Assembly (NCBI GenBank): GCA_038210595.1
Contig: JBBQWN010000015.1
Coordinates: 1-58,778 of the forward strand
Origin: Glacieibacterium sp038210595
Lineage (GTDB): Bacteria > Pseudomonadota > Alphaproteobacteria > Sphingomonadales > Sphingomonadaceae
Reading direction: 5' to 3'
Length of the DNA: 58,778 nt
Shown here: positions 42,295 to 50,015 of the stretch, one piece after another
Layout of the letters: every line of letters begins with the position of its first letter
How positions within the stretch are numbered: position 1 is the stretch's first letter
Notes under the pieces: generated by a model
Databases searched by the model: none
What the model saw: the letters and a program-made list of their open reading frames with translations, nothing else
What the model was told of the DNA's origin: nothing
Translations under genes and position numbers: made by a program

Positions 42295-43017
42295 TTACCC
42301 GAGGCAGGCGTCGATTGCACCCTGCCGCACCACCCGGATGCGTTTCTCGATGGCGCGGGCGTGGCGGCGGTTCTTGCCGGTCAGGTTCGAGGCATCGCGC
42401 TCGATCGGCTGCGGCAGGATGGTCACCAGCCGCGCTGCCTGGGCCGGCGTCAGCTTCGCCGCGGTCGACCCGAAATAATGCTTCGCCGCCGCGTCGACGC
42501 CGTAGATGCCCGGCCCCATCTCGGCGATGTTGAGGTATACCTCCATGATCCGCGGCTTGCCCCAGATCGCTTCGATCAGGACGGTGAAATAGGCCTCCAG
42601 CCCCTTCCGCAGCCACGACCGCTCAGGCCACAGGAAGGCGTTCTTGGCGGTCTGCTGGCTGATCGTCGAGCCGCCGCGCAGTTTCTTCGAGGCCGCGTTC
42701 TTGGCCAGCGCCGCTTCGATGGCATCGACATCGAAACCCTTGTGGCGGCAGAAATTCGCGTCCTCCGCCCCGATCGCGGCGCGCGGCACCGCCTTGGCGA
42801 TGGCCGCCAGCGGCACCCAGTTGCGATCGACATGGATGCCGTGGATCGCATCACGCGCCATCGGCCAGGTGATCGGCGGGTTCAGCCATTTATAGGCCAG
42901 CGCCCACAGCAAGCTGCCGCCGAACACGACGATGGCGACGGTGACCAATGTCCGCAGCAGCCAGCCGATGACACCCGCAATCGCCGTCACGCCTTGGCCC
43001 CCCGTTCGGTCCGTCAT
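42295..43017 (-). CDS. mtgA: Monofunctional peptidoglycan glycosyltransferase MtgA
   Basis: 240 residues: one N-terminal membrane anchor (~20-43), then a GT51 domain with the catalytic Glu85 in Gly-Ala-Glu-Asp-Ala-Asn-Phe, the Gly-Gly-Ser-Thr-Ile-Ser-Gln-Gln motif at 115-122, and Lys-Pro-Arg-Ile-Met-Glu-Val-Tyr-Leu-Asn near 154-163. It polymerises lipid II glycan chains without a transpeptidase domain. ATG 43017 is preferred; the frame continues upstream to 43176, but that part covers the divergent promoter region and has no conserved sequence. It is convergent with the alcohol dehydrogenase, with a 16-base gap. Confidence 0.94.
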   Translation of the reverse strand: MTDRTGGQGVTAIAGVIGWLLRTLVTVAIVVFGGSLLWALAYKWLNPPITWPMARDAIHGIHVDRNWVPLAAIAKAVPRAAIGAEDANFCRHKGFDVDAIEAALAKNAASKKLRGGSTISQQTAKNAFLWPERSWLRKGLEAYFTVLIEAIWGKPRIMEVYLNIAEMGPGIYGVDAAAKHYFGSTAAKLTPAQAARLVTILPQPIERDASNLTGKNRRHARAIEKRIRVVRQGAIDACLG

Positions 43018-43111
43018 TGTGCGGCGGGCCGCGCTGGCGTCAAGCGATCCGGCAACGCTATTGCAACCTGTCCCCGCTATTATCGCAATCCGTTGGTAAG
43101 GGACCGCGAAG

Positions 43112-43948
43112 ATGTTGCGACATCTGCTTCTGGGCGCAGGTCTTATCGGTTCGCCCGCGGCCGCGGTCACAGGCACTTACGCCGTCTCCGAACTCGGGCC
43201 CGCCATCGCCTTCTTGCAGGGCGACCAGCCCGGTGTCTGGGAGCCGGAGGCGCAAGAGCGGTTCGACTTCCCGACGAGCTATCATCTCAGCCAGACCGTC
43301 AGCCTCGTCGATCCGGTCAGCGGCAGCGCGGCCACGGTCGGCGGCACGACTGACGCGATCTGGAGCAGCGCCAATGCCGGTTCGGTGACGTTCACGGACT
43401 GGAATTGGGCCTACGACCGGCACGGCGACGACAGCACCTATCTGTCGTTTGCCAACTCCAGCGAGAATTGGGGCTATCACTTTACCGCGACCGGGGACGG
43501 CGTTTTCACCCTCGACTACAACGTCACGGCCAGTGGCGACCGCAGCGGCCTTGGCGGCTGGTTGATCGGCTGGACGTGCCCGGGTTGTGAGAGCCTGGAC
43601 CTGTGGAATTTCGACGACCCCACGACCAGCGGTACCTTCACCCGGCCACTCGTCGCTGGCACCGACTATTGGATCGACCTCGTCAACCGGGCTGAGGTGT
43701 TCCGCGACTACAGCACGGCGGGCAGCATGAGCGGCAGCTTCGTCTGGTCGATTGTCGAGGGGCCGCCCCCGCCACCTCCGCCGCCCCCGCCGCCCCCGCC
43801 ACCTCCGCCGCCGCCGCCGCCGCCGCCGCCCCCACCACCACCGCCGACGGTGCCCGAGCCGGCCAGCTGGCTGCTGATGATCGCCGGTTTCGGCTTCAGC
43901 GGTGTCGCGATGAGGCGGCAGCGGGCCACAGCACCAGCGGCGCGATAA
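43112..43948 (+). CDS. PEPxxWA-CTERM exported protein with polyproline spacer
   Basis: 278 residues. Signal peptide (to about Ala18), a ~195-residue beta-rich extracellular domain without recognised family, 28 consecutive prolines (43763-43846), then a Val-Pro-Glu-Pro-Ala-Ser-Trp-Leu-Leu sorting motif, a hydrophobic span and a Met-Arg-Arg-Gln-Arg tail. The C-terminus is a PEPxxWA-CTERM signal recognised by an exosortase, so the protein is probably processed at the membrane and displayed or secreted with exopolysaccharide. The polyproline stretch would form a stiff polyproline-II rod. AAGGGA precedes ATG 43112. No exosortase gene is in the window. Confidence 0.85.
   Translation: MLRHLLLGAGLIGSPAAAVTGTYAVSELGPAIAFLQGDQPGVWEPEAQERFDFPTSYHLSQTVSLVDPVSGSAATVGGTTDAIWSSANAGSVTFTDWNWAYDRHGDDSTYLSFANSSENWGYHFTATGDGVFTLDYNVTASGDRSGLGGWLIGWTCPGCESLDLWNFDDPTTSGTFTRPLVAGTDYWIDLVNRAEVFRDYSTAGSMSGSFVWSIVEGPPPPPPPPPPPPPPPPPPPPPPPPPPPPTVPEPASWLLMIAGFGFSGVAMRRQRATAPAAR
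43763..43846 (+). repeat. Polyproline-encoding CCN repeat, 28 codons
   Basis: 28 uninterrupted proline codons (CCG, CCC, CCA, CCT mixed, with a pure CCG run near 43813-43830). The mixed codons limit slippage outside the CCG run. It sits between the folded domain and the PEP-CTERM motif. Translation of such a run needs EF-P. Confidence 0.9.
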
Positions 43949-43985
43949 CGGCTTCGACGGCGAGGAAACCGTCCGCCGTGGTCGC

Positions 43986-44891
43986 TTACGCCAGCTCCAG
44001 CAGCCGGCGCTCGCCTGCCAGGGCGCGGATGCCCTTCTGCAGCTTCTCGAACGCCCGCACCTCGATCTGGCGGACGCGCTCGCGGCTGATGCCGTATTGC
44101 TGCGACAGTTCCTCCAGCGTCTCCGGCTCGTCGACCAGGCGGCGCTGGGTCAGGATGTGCTTCTCGCGGTCGTTGAGACCTTCCATCGCGTCGACCAGCA
44201 TGGCGTGGCGCTGCTCGCGCTCCTGTTCGTTGGCGACGATGGTGTCCTGCAGGGGGCCGTCGTCGGTCAGCCAGTCCTGCCACTCGCCCTCGCCCTCCTC
44301 GCGCAGCGGGGCGTTGAGCGACGTGTCGCCGCCCATCGCCATGCGGCGGTTCATCGAAATGACCTCGTCGGTGGTAACGCCCAGCGTCGTCGCGATGCTC
44401 TGGACGTCGGCCGGCTTCATGTCGCCGTCCTCCATCGCGTCGATCTTGCCCTTCAACCGGCGCAGGTTGAAGAACAGCTTCTTCTGGGCGGCGGTGGTGC
44501 CGATCTTCACCAGGCTCCACGAGCGCAGGATATATTCCTGGATCGAGGCGCGGATCCACCACATCGCATAGGTCGCGAGGCGGAAACCGCGCTCGGCATC
44601 GAACTTCTTGACGCCCTGCATCAGCCCGATGTTGCCCTCGGAAATCAGCTCGGCGACGGGCAGGCCGTAGCCGCGGTAGCCCATCGCGATCTTGGCGACG
44701 AGGCGCAGGTGGCTGGTCACCATCTTGGCGGCGGCGTCCGGGTCCTGATGCTCGGCCCAGCGCTTGGCGAGCATATACTCCTCCTCAGGCGCCAGCAGCG
44801 GGAACTTGCGGATCTCGCTCAGGTAGCGGTTGAGGCCGGCCTCGCCACCCAGGGCGGGGATCGAGGTAATCTTGGCGGGAACATTGGCCAT
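43986..44891 (-). CDS. rpoH: RNA polymerase heat-shock sigma factor RpoH
   Basis: 301 residues. Regions 1.2 to 2.4 are complete (Lys-Phe-Asp-Ala-Glu-Arg-Gly-Phe-Arg-Leu-Ala-Thr-Tyr-Ala-Met-Trp-Trp-Ile at 96-113), the RpoH box QKKLFFNLR lies at 136-144, and the region 4 helix-turn-helix is near the C-terminus. Directs chaperone and protease genes. It is 15 bases downstream of the rluD-like gene, so a shared transcript is possible. A GGGG-AAA-CCCC hairpin covers its ribosome binding site, and a sigma-F-type promoter motif lies ~160 bases upstream inside rluD. The gap to the convergent PEP-CTERM gene (43949-43985) holds a weak 6-bp stem. Confidence 0.96.
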   Translation of the reverse strand: MANVPAKITSIPALGGEAGLNRYLSEIRKFPLLAPEEEYMLAKRWAEHQDPDAAAKMVTSHLRLVAKIAMGYRGYGLPVAELISEGNIGLMQGVKKFDAERGFRLATYAMWWIRASIQEYILRSWSLVKIGTTAAQKKLFFNLRRLKGKIDAMEDGDMKPADVQSIATTLGVTTDEVISMNRRMAMGGDTSLNAPLREEGEGEWQDWLTDDGPLQDTIVANEQEREQRHAMLVDAMEGLNDREKHILTQRRLVDEPETLEELSQQYGISRERVRQIEVRAFEKLQKGIRALAGERRLLELA

Positions 44892-44902
44892 GGGGTTTCC
44901 CC
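44892..44902 (-). promoter_or_regulatory. Hairpin masking the rpoH ribosome binding site
   Basis: On the minus strand the bases immediately before the rpoH ATG read GGGGAAACCCC. The four G form the Shine-Dalgarno and can pair with the four C next to the start codon. Such a stem could melt with temperature, as in RNA thermometers of heat-shock genes. Only four pairs with a 3-base loop, so this is tentative. Confidence 0.4.
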
Positions 44903-44906
44903 TTTC

Positions 44907-45872
44907 TTACTCAGGGCCGTCAACGGAAAGACGACCGATTAGGTCCACTATATCGACGGGCAGGGCGCTCGTGAAAGAAAGTTTTGCTTGGGTGACCGGA
45001 TGGATAAATCCCAGCGTCGCGGCGTGCAGCGCCTGCCGCCTGAACTGCAATTCGTCGAGCACGGCGCGCTGGTTACCCTTGGCACCGCCGTAGAACGGGT
45101 CGCCGAGCAGCGGATGGCCGATCGATGCCATGTGGACGCGGATCTGGTGGGTGCGCCCGGTTTCGAGCCGGCACTCTATCTGGGCGGCCTTGAACAACGA
45201 CTTGGCCGTGCGGAAATGGGTAACGGCGCGCTTGCCGCGGCCGTCCGGCACGATCGCCATTTTCTGCCGGTTGGCGCTGGAGCGGGCGAGCGCGCCCTCG
45301 ATCCGGCCGGCGGGCGGGGCCGGGACACCCGCGACGATGGCGGTGTACAGCCGCTCGACACTGTGCGCGGCGAACTGACGCGACAGCCCCTCGTGCGCCG
45401 GGTCGGTCTTGGCGACGACCAGCAGGCCCGAGGTGTCCTTGTCGATGCGGTGGACGATGCCCGGCCGGGCGACGCCGCCGATGCCCGACAATTTGCCCGC
45501 GCAATGGTGGAGCAGGGCGTTGACCAGCGTGCCGTCGAGATTGCCCGCGGCCGGGTGGACGACCAGCCCCGCCGGCTTGTCGACGATCAGCAGGTGATCG
45601 TCCTCGAACACCACGACCAGCGGGATGTCCTCTGCAAGGCTGTGGGACGGCCGGGCGGGCGGGATCGTGACCGTGAACGCGTCGCCCGGCGTCACCTTCT
45701 TCGCCGGATCGCGCGACAGGCCCGCCGGGCCGCTGACGTCGCCGTTCGAGATCAGGCCCTTCAGCCGCTCGCGCGACAGCGTCGGCACCAGCGCGGCCAG
45801 CGCGCGGTCGAGCCGCCAGCCGGCCATGCCGCCCTGGACCTCCACGCGCACAATCGACTTTTCGTCCCCCAT
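44907..45872 (-). CDS. rluD: RluA/RluD-family pseudouridine synthase
   Basis: 321 residues. An N-terminal S4 RNA-binding domain (~17-75) is followed by the catalytic domain with the HRIDKDTSG motif at 141-149, Asp144 being the nucleophile. Later comes Glu-Thr-Gly-Arg-Thr-His-Gln-Ile-Arg-Val-His of the active site. The S4 plus HRLD/HRID layout is that of RluD, which modifies 23S rRNA helix 69 (positions 1911, 1915, 1917); RluC-type specificity cannot be ruled out. ATG 45872 follows sequence conservation; the longer frame upstream to 46133 is the shadow of the divergent JAMM gene. It is probably co-transcribed with rpoH. Confidence 0.9.
   Translation of the reverse strand: MGDEKSIVRVEVQGGMAGWRLDRALAALVPTLSRERLKGLISNGDVSGPAGLSRDPAKKVTPGDAFTVTIPPARPSHSLAEDIPLVVVFEDDHLLIVDKPAGLVVHPAAGNLDGTLVNALLHHCAGKLSGIGGVARPGIVHRIDKDTSGLLVVAKTDPAHEGLSRQFAAHSVERLYTAIVAGVPAPPAGRIEGALARSSANRQKMAIVPDGRGKRAVTHFRTAKSLFKAAQIECRLETGRTHQIRVHMASIGHPLLGDPFYGGAKGNQRAVLDELQFRRQALHAATLGFIHPVTQAKLSFTSALPVDIVDLIGRLSVDGPE
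45051..45076 (-). promoter_or_regulatory. Third exact sigma-F-type motif, reading toward rpoH
   Basis: On the minus strand GTAACC (45076-45071), 16 bases, CGAA (45054-45051). It lies inside the rluD coding sequence, 159 bases from the rpoH start codon, correctly oriented to transcribe rpoH. If active it would tie the ECF sigma to the heat-shock sigma. Coincidence within coding DNA is possible. Confidence 0.4.
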
Positions 45873-45890
45873 CCCGTAGCCGATGTGGTC

Positions 45891-46274
45891 ATGGGGTGGG
45901 CGATTGCAAGCGAGGCGGCGGCGGCGGTGCTTGCCGATGCGCGCGACCGGCATCCGCACGAGGCGTGCGGCCTGCTGCTCGGCCGGCCGGGCACGGTGAC
46001 CCGTGCGGTTGCCGCGCCCAACGTCGCCGCGCATCCGGAGCGGACGTTCGAGATCGATCCCGCGACGCTGCTGCGCGTCCACCGCGAGGCGCGGGGCGGC
46101 GGCGAGGGGGTGGTCGGCCATTATCACTCCCATCCGAACGGTTTCGCGCAGCTGTCGCGGACCGACGCGGCGCGCGCCGCGGTCGACGGCCAGCTGTGGC
46201 TGCTTGCCTGTGATGACGCATTGTCCGGCTGGATCCGCACCGCCGACGGCTTCGCGCCCGTGGATATCGACTGA
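45891..46274 (+). CDS. JAMM/M67-family metallopeptidase
   Basis: 127 residues with the JAMM zinc signature: Glu24 in Glu-Ala-Cys-Gly-Leu-Leu-Leu-Gly, then His79-Ser-His81-Pro, Ser89 and Asp92 in the order H-x-H-P-x6-S-x2-D. Bacterial members of this size cleave C-terminal extensions of ubiquitin-like sulfur carriers (such as CysO in Mycobacterium) or unknown isopeptides. No sulfur-carrier gene is adjacent. ATG 45891 is used; GTG 45885 is an alternative. It starts 18 bases from the divergent rluD start and overlaps the cold-shock gene by one base. Confidence 0.88.
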   Translation: MGWAIASEAAAAVLADARDRHPHEACGLLLGRPGTVTRAVAAPNVAAHPERTFEIDPATLLRVHREARGGGEGVVGHYHSHPNGFAQLSRTDAARAAVDGQLWLLACDDALSGWIRTADGFAPVDID

Positions 46275-46486
46275 TGGCGATCGGTGAAGTCCGCTGGTTC
46301 AACCGCAAGAAGGGCTTCGGCTTCATCCGTCCCGATCTCGGCCCGCGCGACGTGTTCGTGCATGTCTCGGCGGTCAACCGCGCCGGCCTCGAGGCGCTGG
46401 AGGACGGCCAGCGCGTCGAATTCGAGCTGACCCAGCTCGGCGACGGGCGGCTGCTTGCCACTGGCCTGCGTATCTCTCCGCAATGA
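46274..46486 (+). CDS. Cold-shock-domain protein
   Basis: 70 residues, a single cold-shock domain with RNP1 Lys-Gly-Phe-Gly-Phe-Ile (13-18) and RNP2 Val-Phe-Val-His-Val (27-31). Binds single-stranded RNA/DNA as an RNA chaperone. Slightly divergent from CspA (Arg-Lys-Lys instead of the usual loop). It is placed unusually inside an operon, with TGATG overlap to the JAMM gene and a 4-base overlap to the LysE-type exporter gene, so it is probably not cold-induced through a long CspA-type leader. Confidence 0.92.
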   Translation: MAIGEVRWFNRKKGFGFIRPDLGPRDVFVHVSAVNRAGLEALEDGQRVEFELTQLGDGRLLATGLRISPQ

Positions 46487-47121
46487 TCGACCTGTCGACC
46501 GCCTATCTGCCCGCCGGCATCGCCATCGGCCTGGCCGGGGCCGCGCCGGTCGGGCCGATCAACCTGATCGTCATGCAGCGCACCCTGACGCGGGGCCAGC
46601 CGTCGGCGCTGCTGGCCGGGTCGGCGGGCGCGCTCGGCGATGCGATCTTTGCGGCGGTCGCGGCGTTCGGGCTCGGCGCGGTGCGGCTGCTGATCGACGA
46701 GCACAGCGCCACGGTGCGGATTGTCGGCGGCGTGATCATGATCGCCTTCGCCTGGCTGGTGTGGCGGTCGTCGCCGCACCTCGACCGTGCACGGACGGAG
46801 TTGCCCGACGGGCGACTTGGCGCGATGATCCTCGGCATGACGCTCACCAACCCCGGCAGCCTGTTCTTCTTCCTCGGCAGTTTCGGGGCGATCGGCTTCG
46901 TCGAGATCGGCCACGGCTCGCCCGCGCGGCTGGTCAATTCGGCGCTGGTGGTGGCGGGCGCGTTCGCCGGCTCGATGCTGTGGTGGCTGGTCATCAGCAG
47001 CGGCACCCTGGCCTTGCGCGAGCGGGTCACCGACCGGCACCTGCGCTGGCTCAACCGCGGCACCGCCGCCGCGCTGGCGCTGTTCGGGGCCGGCGCGGTT
47101 GCTTTCGGGCTGGCGTCATGA
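46483..47121 (+). CDS. LysE/RhtB-family amino-acid exporter
   Basis: 212 residues with six predicted spans. The N-terminal Pro-Val-Gly-Pro-Ile-Asn (22-27) and the Asn-Pro-Gly-Ser segment (~122-125) are the conserved half-repeat motifs of the LysE superfamily. It exports an amino acid or derivative across the inner membrane; the substrate is unknown. It overlaps by 4 bases with both neighbours (cold-shock protein upstream, chpT downstream). Confidence 0.88.
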   Translation: MIDLSTAYLPAGIAIGLAGAAPVGPINLIVMQRTLTRGQPSALLAGSAGALGDAIFAAVAAFGLGAVRLLIDEHSATVRIVGGVIMIAFAWLVWRSSPHLDRARTELPDGRLGAMILGMTLTNPGSLFFFLGSFGAIGFVEIGHGSPARLVNSALVVAGAFAGSMLWWLVISSGTLALRERVTDRHLRWLNRGTAAALALFGAGAVAFGLAS

Positions 47122-47675
47122 GCCTCGCCGCACTGCTGGCGCGCAAATTGTGCCACGATTTCGCCGGGCCGGCGGGCGCCATCGGCACCGCTGTGGAGAT
47201 GCTCGCCGACAGCGGCGACCCCGAACTGGTGGCGCTGACCGCCGACAGCAGCGCCGCGCTGACCGCCGCGCTCGAGCTCTACCGCTATATCCTGACGCCA
47301 GCGACGGAGCCGGTCGGCGGCGGCCGGGCGCGGGCGCTGGTCGCGGGCTGGCTGCTGGCGCGCGGCGGCCTGGCGCTCGACTGGCCCGACGATGGCCGCG
47401 ACTGGCCGTCCGGCGTCGCGGCGCTGACCGCGGGCCTGGCGATGGTCTCTGCCGAGGCGGCGCGGAGCGGCACGCTGACCGTCGCGCAGGGCAGCGCGAC
47501 GGTGGCGGGCGCGGTCCTGCCGCCCGATGTCGAGGCCGCGCTGGGCGGCGCGCCCCCGGCGACCACCCGCGCCGCGCTGGCCGCCGTCCTCGCGGAACAC
47601 GCGGCCGCGCTCGGCGGCGGCCTTGCCGTCGCGGGCGAGAAGCTGATCTACCGGGCGGCGGGGTCGCGGCGATAA
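47118..47675 (+). CDS. chpT: Histidine phosphotransferase ChpT
   Basis: 185 residues. The phosphoacceptor His13 lies in Leu-Cys-His-Asp-Phe with the following Gly-Pro-Ala-Gly-Ala-Ile segment, the DHp-like helix of ChpT, and the rest is a degenerate ATPase-like domain without G-boxes. ChpT relays phosphate from CckA to CtrA and CpdR, controlling the cell cycle and motility in alphaproteobacteria. Phe15-Ala replaces the more usual Leu/Ile-Ile/Val after HD, a small deviation. ATG 47118 overlaps the exporter stop by 4 bases. An 80-base gap without features follows. Confidence 0.82.
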   Translation: MSLAALLARKLCHDFAGPAGAIGTAVEMLADSGDPELVALTADSSAALTAALELYRYILTPATEPVGGGRARALVAGWLLARGGLALDWPDDGRDWPSGVAALTAGLAMVSAEAARSGTLTVAQGSATVAGAVLPPDVEAALGGAPPATTRAALAAVLAEHAAALGGGLAVAGEKLIYRAAGSRR

Positions 47676-47755
47676 GCCACCGCGACGCCGCGCCGACACC
47701 GCCCGGGGTGACGCGGCTTCGCGACTTCGCCTAGAAGACCCGCCGGAGGCGACGG

Positions 47756-48469
47756 TTGAGCATCTGGAGCGATCTGATCGGTGTGGCGGCCGGGCTGCTG
47801 CCCGGCGGGGGCGGCGGCGTCCTTGGCCGCGCCGTGTCGCGCAGCCGCGCGCTGGTCGCGCAACGCCTGCACCGCCCCGACCGGCGGCAGGTGGCGTTCA
47901 CCATCGCGGCGATCGCGCTGGCGGCCAAGATGGCCGCCGCCGACGGCATCGCCACGCCGCAGGAATTCGCCACCTTCGAACGGCTGTTCCGGGTGCCCGA
48001 GCACGAGCGCGTCAACGCGGCGCGCTTCTACCGGCTGGCGCAGGGCTCGGTGGCCGGCTTCGAGGCCTATGCCGACCAGGCTGCGAAGATGCTCGGCCAG
48101 GGTTCGCCGCTGCTGGAGGACCTGCTCGAGGCGCTGCTGCTGATCGCCAAGGTCGACGGCATCCACCCTGCCGAGCTGACCTATCTCGACGCGGTCGCGC
48201 CGCGCCTCGGCATCGACGCGCGGACCTACGCCCGCATCCGCGCCCGCCATCTTGCGACGACCGCCGACGACCCGTGGCTGGTGCTCGGCGTCGAGCCGGG
48301 CGCGGATGCGGCGACCGTGGCCGCCGCCTACCGGACGCTGGCCAAGCGCCACCACCCCGACCGCCACATCGCCGACGGCACGCCGCCCGAATTCATCCGC
48401 GTGTCGGAGGAGCGGATGGCCGCGATCAACGCCGCTTATGCCGCGTTGAAGGCCAGGGCGGAGGCATGA
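47756..48469 (+). CDS. TerB-DnaJ domain protein (DjlA-like)
   Basis: 237 residues. A TerB/DjlA central domain (~45-150) with paired acidic helices is followed by a C-terminal J domain (~170-235) carrying the diagnostic His200-Pro-Asp202. A Gly-rich N-terminal segment may associate with the membrane, but I see no clear span. As a co-chaperone it would stimulate DnaK ATPase; DjlA-type proteins are linked to envelope stress. The start is TTG 47756 with GGAGG seven bases upstream. The stop overlaps the EamA gene start by 4 bases. Confidence 0.88.
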   Translation: MSIWSDLIGVAAGLLPGGGGGVLGRAVSRSRALVAQRLHRPDRRQVAFTIAAIALAAKMAAADGIATPQEFATFERLFRVPEHERVNAARFYRLAQGSVAGFEAYADQAAKMLGQGSPLLEDLLEALLLIAKVDGIHPAELTYLDAVAPRLGIDARTYARIRARHLATTADDPWLVLGVEPGADAATVAAAYRTLAKRHHPDRHIADGTPPEFIRVSEERMAAINAAYAALKARAEA

Positions 48470-49341
48470 AGCCAAGACACCTGCTCGCCATCCTGATCAT
48501 CGATCTGATCTGGGCCGGCAACGTCGTCGCCATCAAGCTCGCGGTCGAGGCGATCCCGCCGCTGATGGCGGTGACGCTGCGCTATGCCATCGTGCTGCTG
48601 TGCTGCCTGCCGTTCGCGCGCTGGCTGCCGGGGCGGATGCTCGCGGTGCTGGGCACCGGCGTCGTCGCGGGCGCGCTGTTCATGGGGCTGGGCTCGCTCA
48701 GCTTCCATCTCGCCGACAATGTCTCGGCGCTCGCCATCGCCGGGCAGGCCGGCGTGCCGTTCAGCCTGATCCTGGCGGTGATCTTCTACCATGAGCGTAT
48801 CCGCTGGGTGCGGATCAGCGGCATCGTGCTGGCGTTTGCCGGGGTCGCGACGCTGGCCTTCGACCCGCATATCGTCGACGAACGCATCGGCCTGCTGCTG
48901 ACACTGGCGGCGGCGTTCTGCTGGGCAGCGGGCAACCTGCTGTTCCGCCGCCTGCAGGGGGTGTTCGTGCTGACCATCCATTTCTGGCTGGCGGCGGTAT
49001 CCGTGCCGCTGCTCGCCGCCGCCAGCCTGGTGTTTGAGCCCGGCGCGCTGGCCAAGGTGGCGGAGGTGCCGCCGCACATCTGGGGGTGGCTCGCCTATTC
49101 GGGCATCGGCGCATCGCTGATCGGGCATGGCGGCATGACCTGGCTGTTCCAGCGCTACCCGGTATCGACCGTCGCCCCGCTGACGCTGCCGACGCCGCTG
49201 CTGTCGGTGATCATCGCGACGCTCGTGTTCGGGACGCCGGTGACGGGCATCATGGTCGCGGGCGGGCTGGTGACGCTGGCCGGCATCGCGATCATCACGC
49301 TCAGGACGGCGCAGGCGCGCGACGCGGTGGCCACCGCGTGA
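48466..49341 (+). CDS. EamA-domain (DMT superfamily) transporter
   Basis: 291 residues, about ten membrane spans arranged as two EamA repeats (1-140 and 145-285). The first opens with Trp-Ala-Gly-Asn-Val-Val-Ala-Ile-Lys, and the second with Cys-Trp-Ala-Ala-Gly-Asn. Such proteins export amino acids, purines or other metabolites; the substrate is not predictable. It overlaps the TerB-DnaJ gene (ATGA) and the amidase gene (GTGA), hinting at export or re-import of a cell-wall metabolite only by association. Confidence 0.9.
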   Translation: MKPRHLLAILIIDLIWAGNVVAIKLAVEAIPPLMAVTLRYAIVLLCCLPFARWLPGRMLAVLGTGVVAGALFMGLGSLSFHLADNVSALAIAGQAGVPFSLILAVIFYHERIRWVRISGIVLAFAGVATLAFDPHIVDERIGLLLTLAAAFCWAAGNLLFRRLQGVFVLTIHFWLAAVSVPLLAAASLVFEPGALAKVAEVPPHIWGWLAYSGIGASLIGHGGMTWLFQRYPVSTVAPLTLPTPLLSVIIATLVFGTPVTGIMVAGGLVTLAGIAIITLRTAQARDAVATA

Positions 49342-50015
49342 TCGCCTGCCCCAGCCCGAACTTCGACGCCCGCGCGCTGCCGGTGACGATGGCGGTGCTG
49401 CACTATACCGGCATGCCCGACGCGGCGGGCGCGATCGGCCGCCTGACCGACCGGGCGGCGAAGGTCTCGGCGCACTATGTCGTCGCCGAGGACGGGCAGG
49501 TGTTCGCGCTGGTCGAAGAGGCGAACCGCGCCTGGCACGCCGGCCGCTCGTGGTGGCGCGGCGTCACCGACATCAACTCGGCCAGCGTCGGCATCGAGAT
49601 CGTCAATCCGGGCCATGAATTCGGCTACCGGCCGTTTCCCGCGCCGCAGATGGATGCGGTCGAGGCGTTGCTCGCCGGCATCGTGCAGCGGCACGGCATC
49701 GCCCCGGCGCTGGTCGTCGGGCACAGCGACATCGCGCCGGCGCGCAAGGACGATCCGGGCGAGTTGTTCGACTGGCCGCGGCTGGCGCGCGCCGGGCTGG
49801 CGCTGCCGGTGCCGGCGGTCGGCGACGATCCGCACTGGACCGATGCGGGCTTCCACATCGCGCTGGGCCGCTTCGGCTATGACACCACCGACCCCGGTGC
49901 CGCGACGGTCGCCTTCCAGCGCCGCTTCCGCCCGCGCGACTGGTCAGGCGCGGTCGACTGGGAGTGCCGCGCGCTGCTCTACGCGCTGCTGCGTCAGGAC
50001 CGCGGCGCGGTATAG
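49338..50015 (+). CDS. N-acetylmuramoyl-L-alanine amidase (AmiD/AmpD type) with peptidoglycan-binding domain
   Basis: 225 residues. The amidase_2 domain has zinc ligands His22, His129 and Asp139 with Glu87 as catalytic acid, and the His-Ser-Asp-Ile-Ala-Pro-x-Arg-Lys-Asp-Asp-Pro-Gly signature. The C-terminal ~60 residues form a PG_binding_1 domain. AmpD-like enzymes remove the peptide from (anhydro)muropeptides. No signal peptide is visible, so a cytoplasmic recycling role, complementing amgK/murU 40 kb upstream, is plausible; AmiD proper is an outer-membrane lipoprotein. GTG 49338 overlaps the transporter stop. Confidence 0.88.
   Translation: MIACPSPNFDARALPVTMAVLHYTGMPDAAGAIGRLTDRAAKVSAHYVVAEDGQVFALVEEANRAWHAGRSWWRGVTDINSASVGIEIVNPGHEFGYRPFPAPQMDAVEALLAGIVQRHGIAPALVVGHSDIAPARKDDPGELFDWPRLARAGLALPVPAVGDDPHWTDAGFHIALGRFGYDTTDPGAATVAFQRRFRPRDWSGAVDWECRALLYALLRQDRGAV

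Noticed and set aside
43763..43846. Polyproline CCN tract as a CRISPR or microsatellite feature
   Set aside because: It is in-frame coding sequence of a PEP-CTERM protein. No repeat-spacer structure exists.
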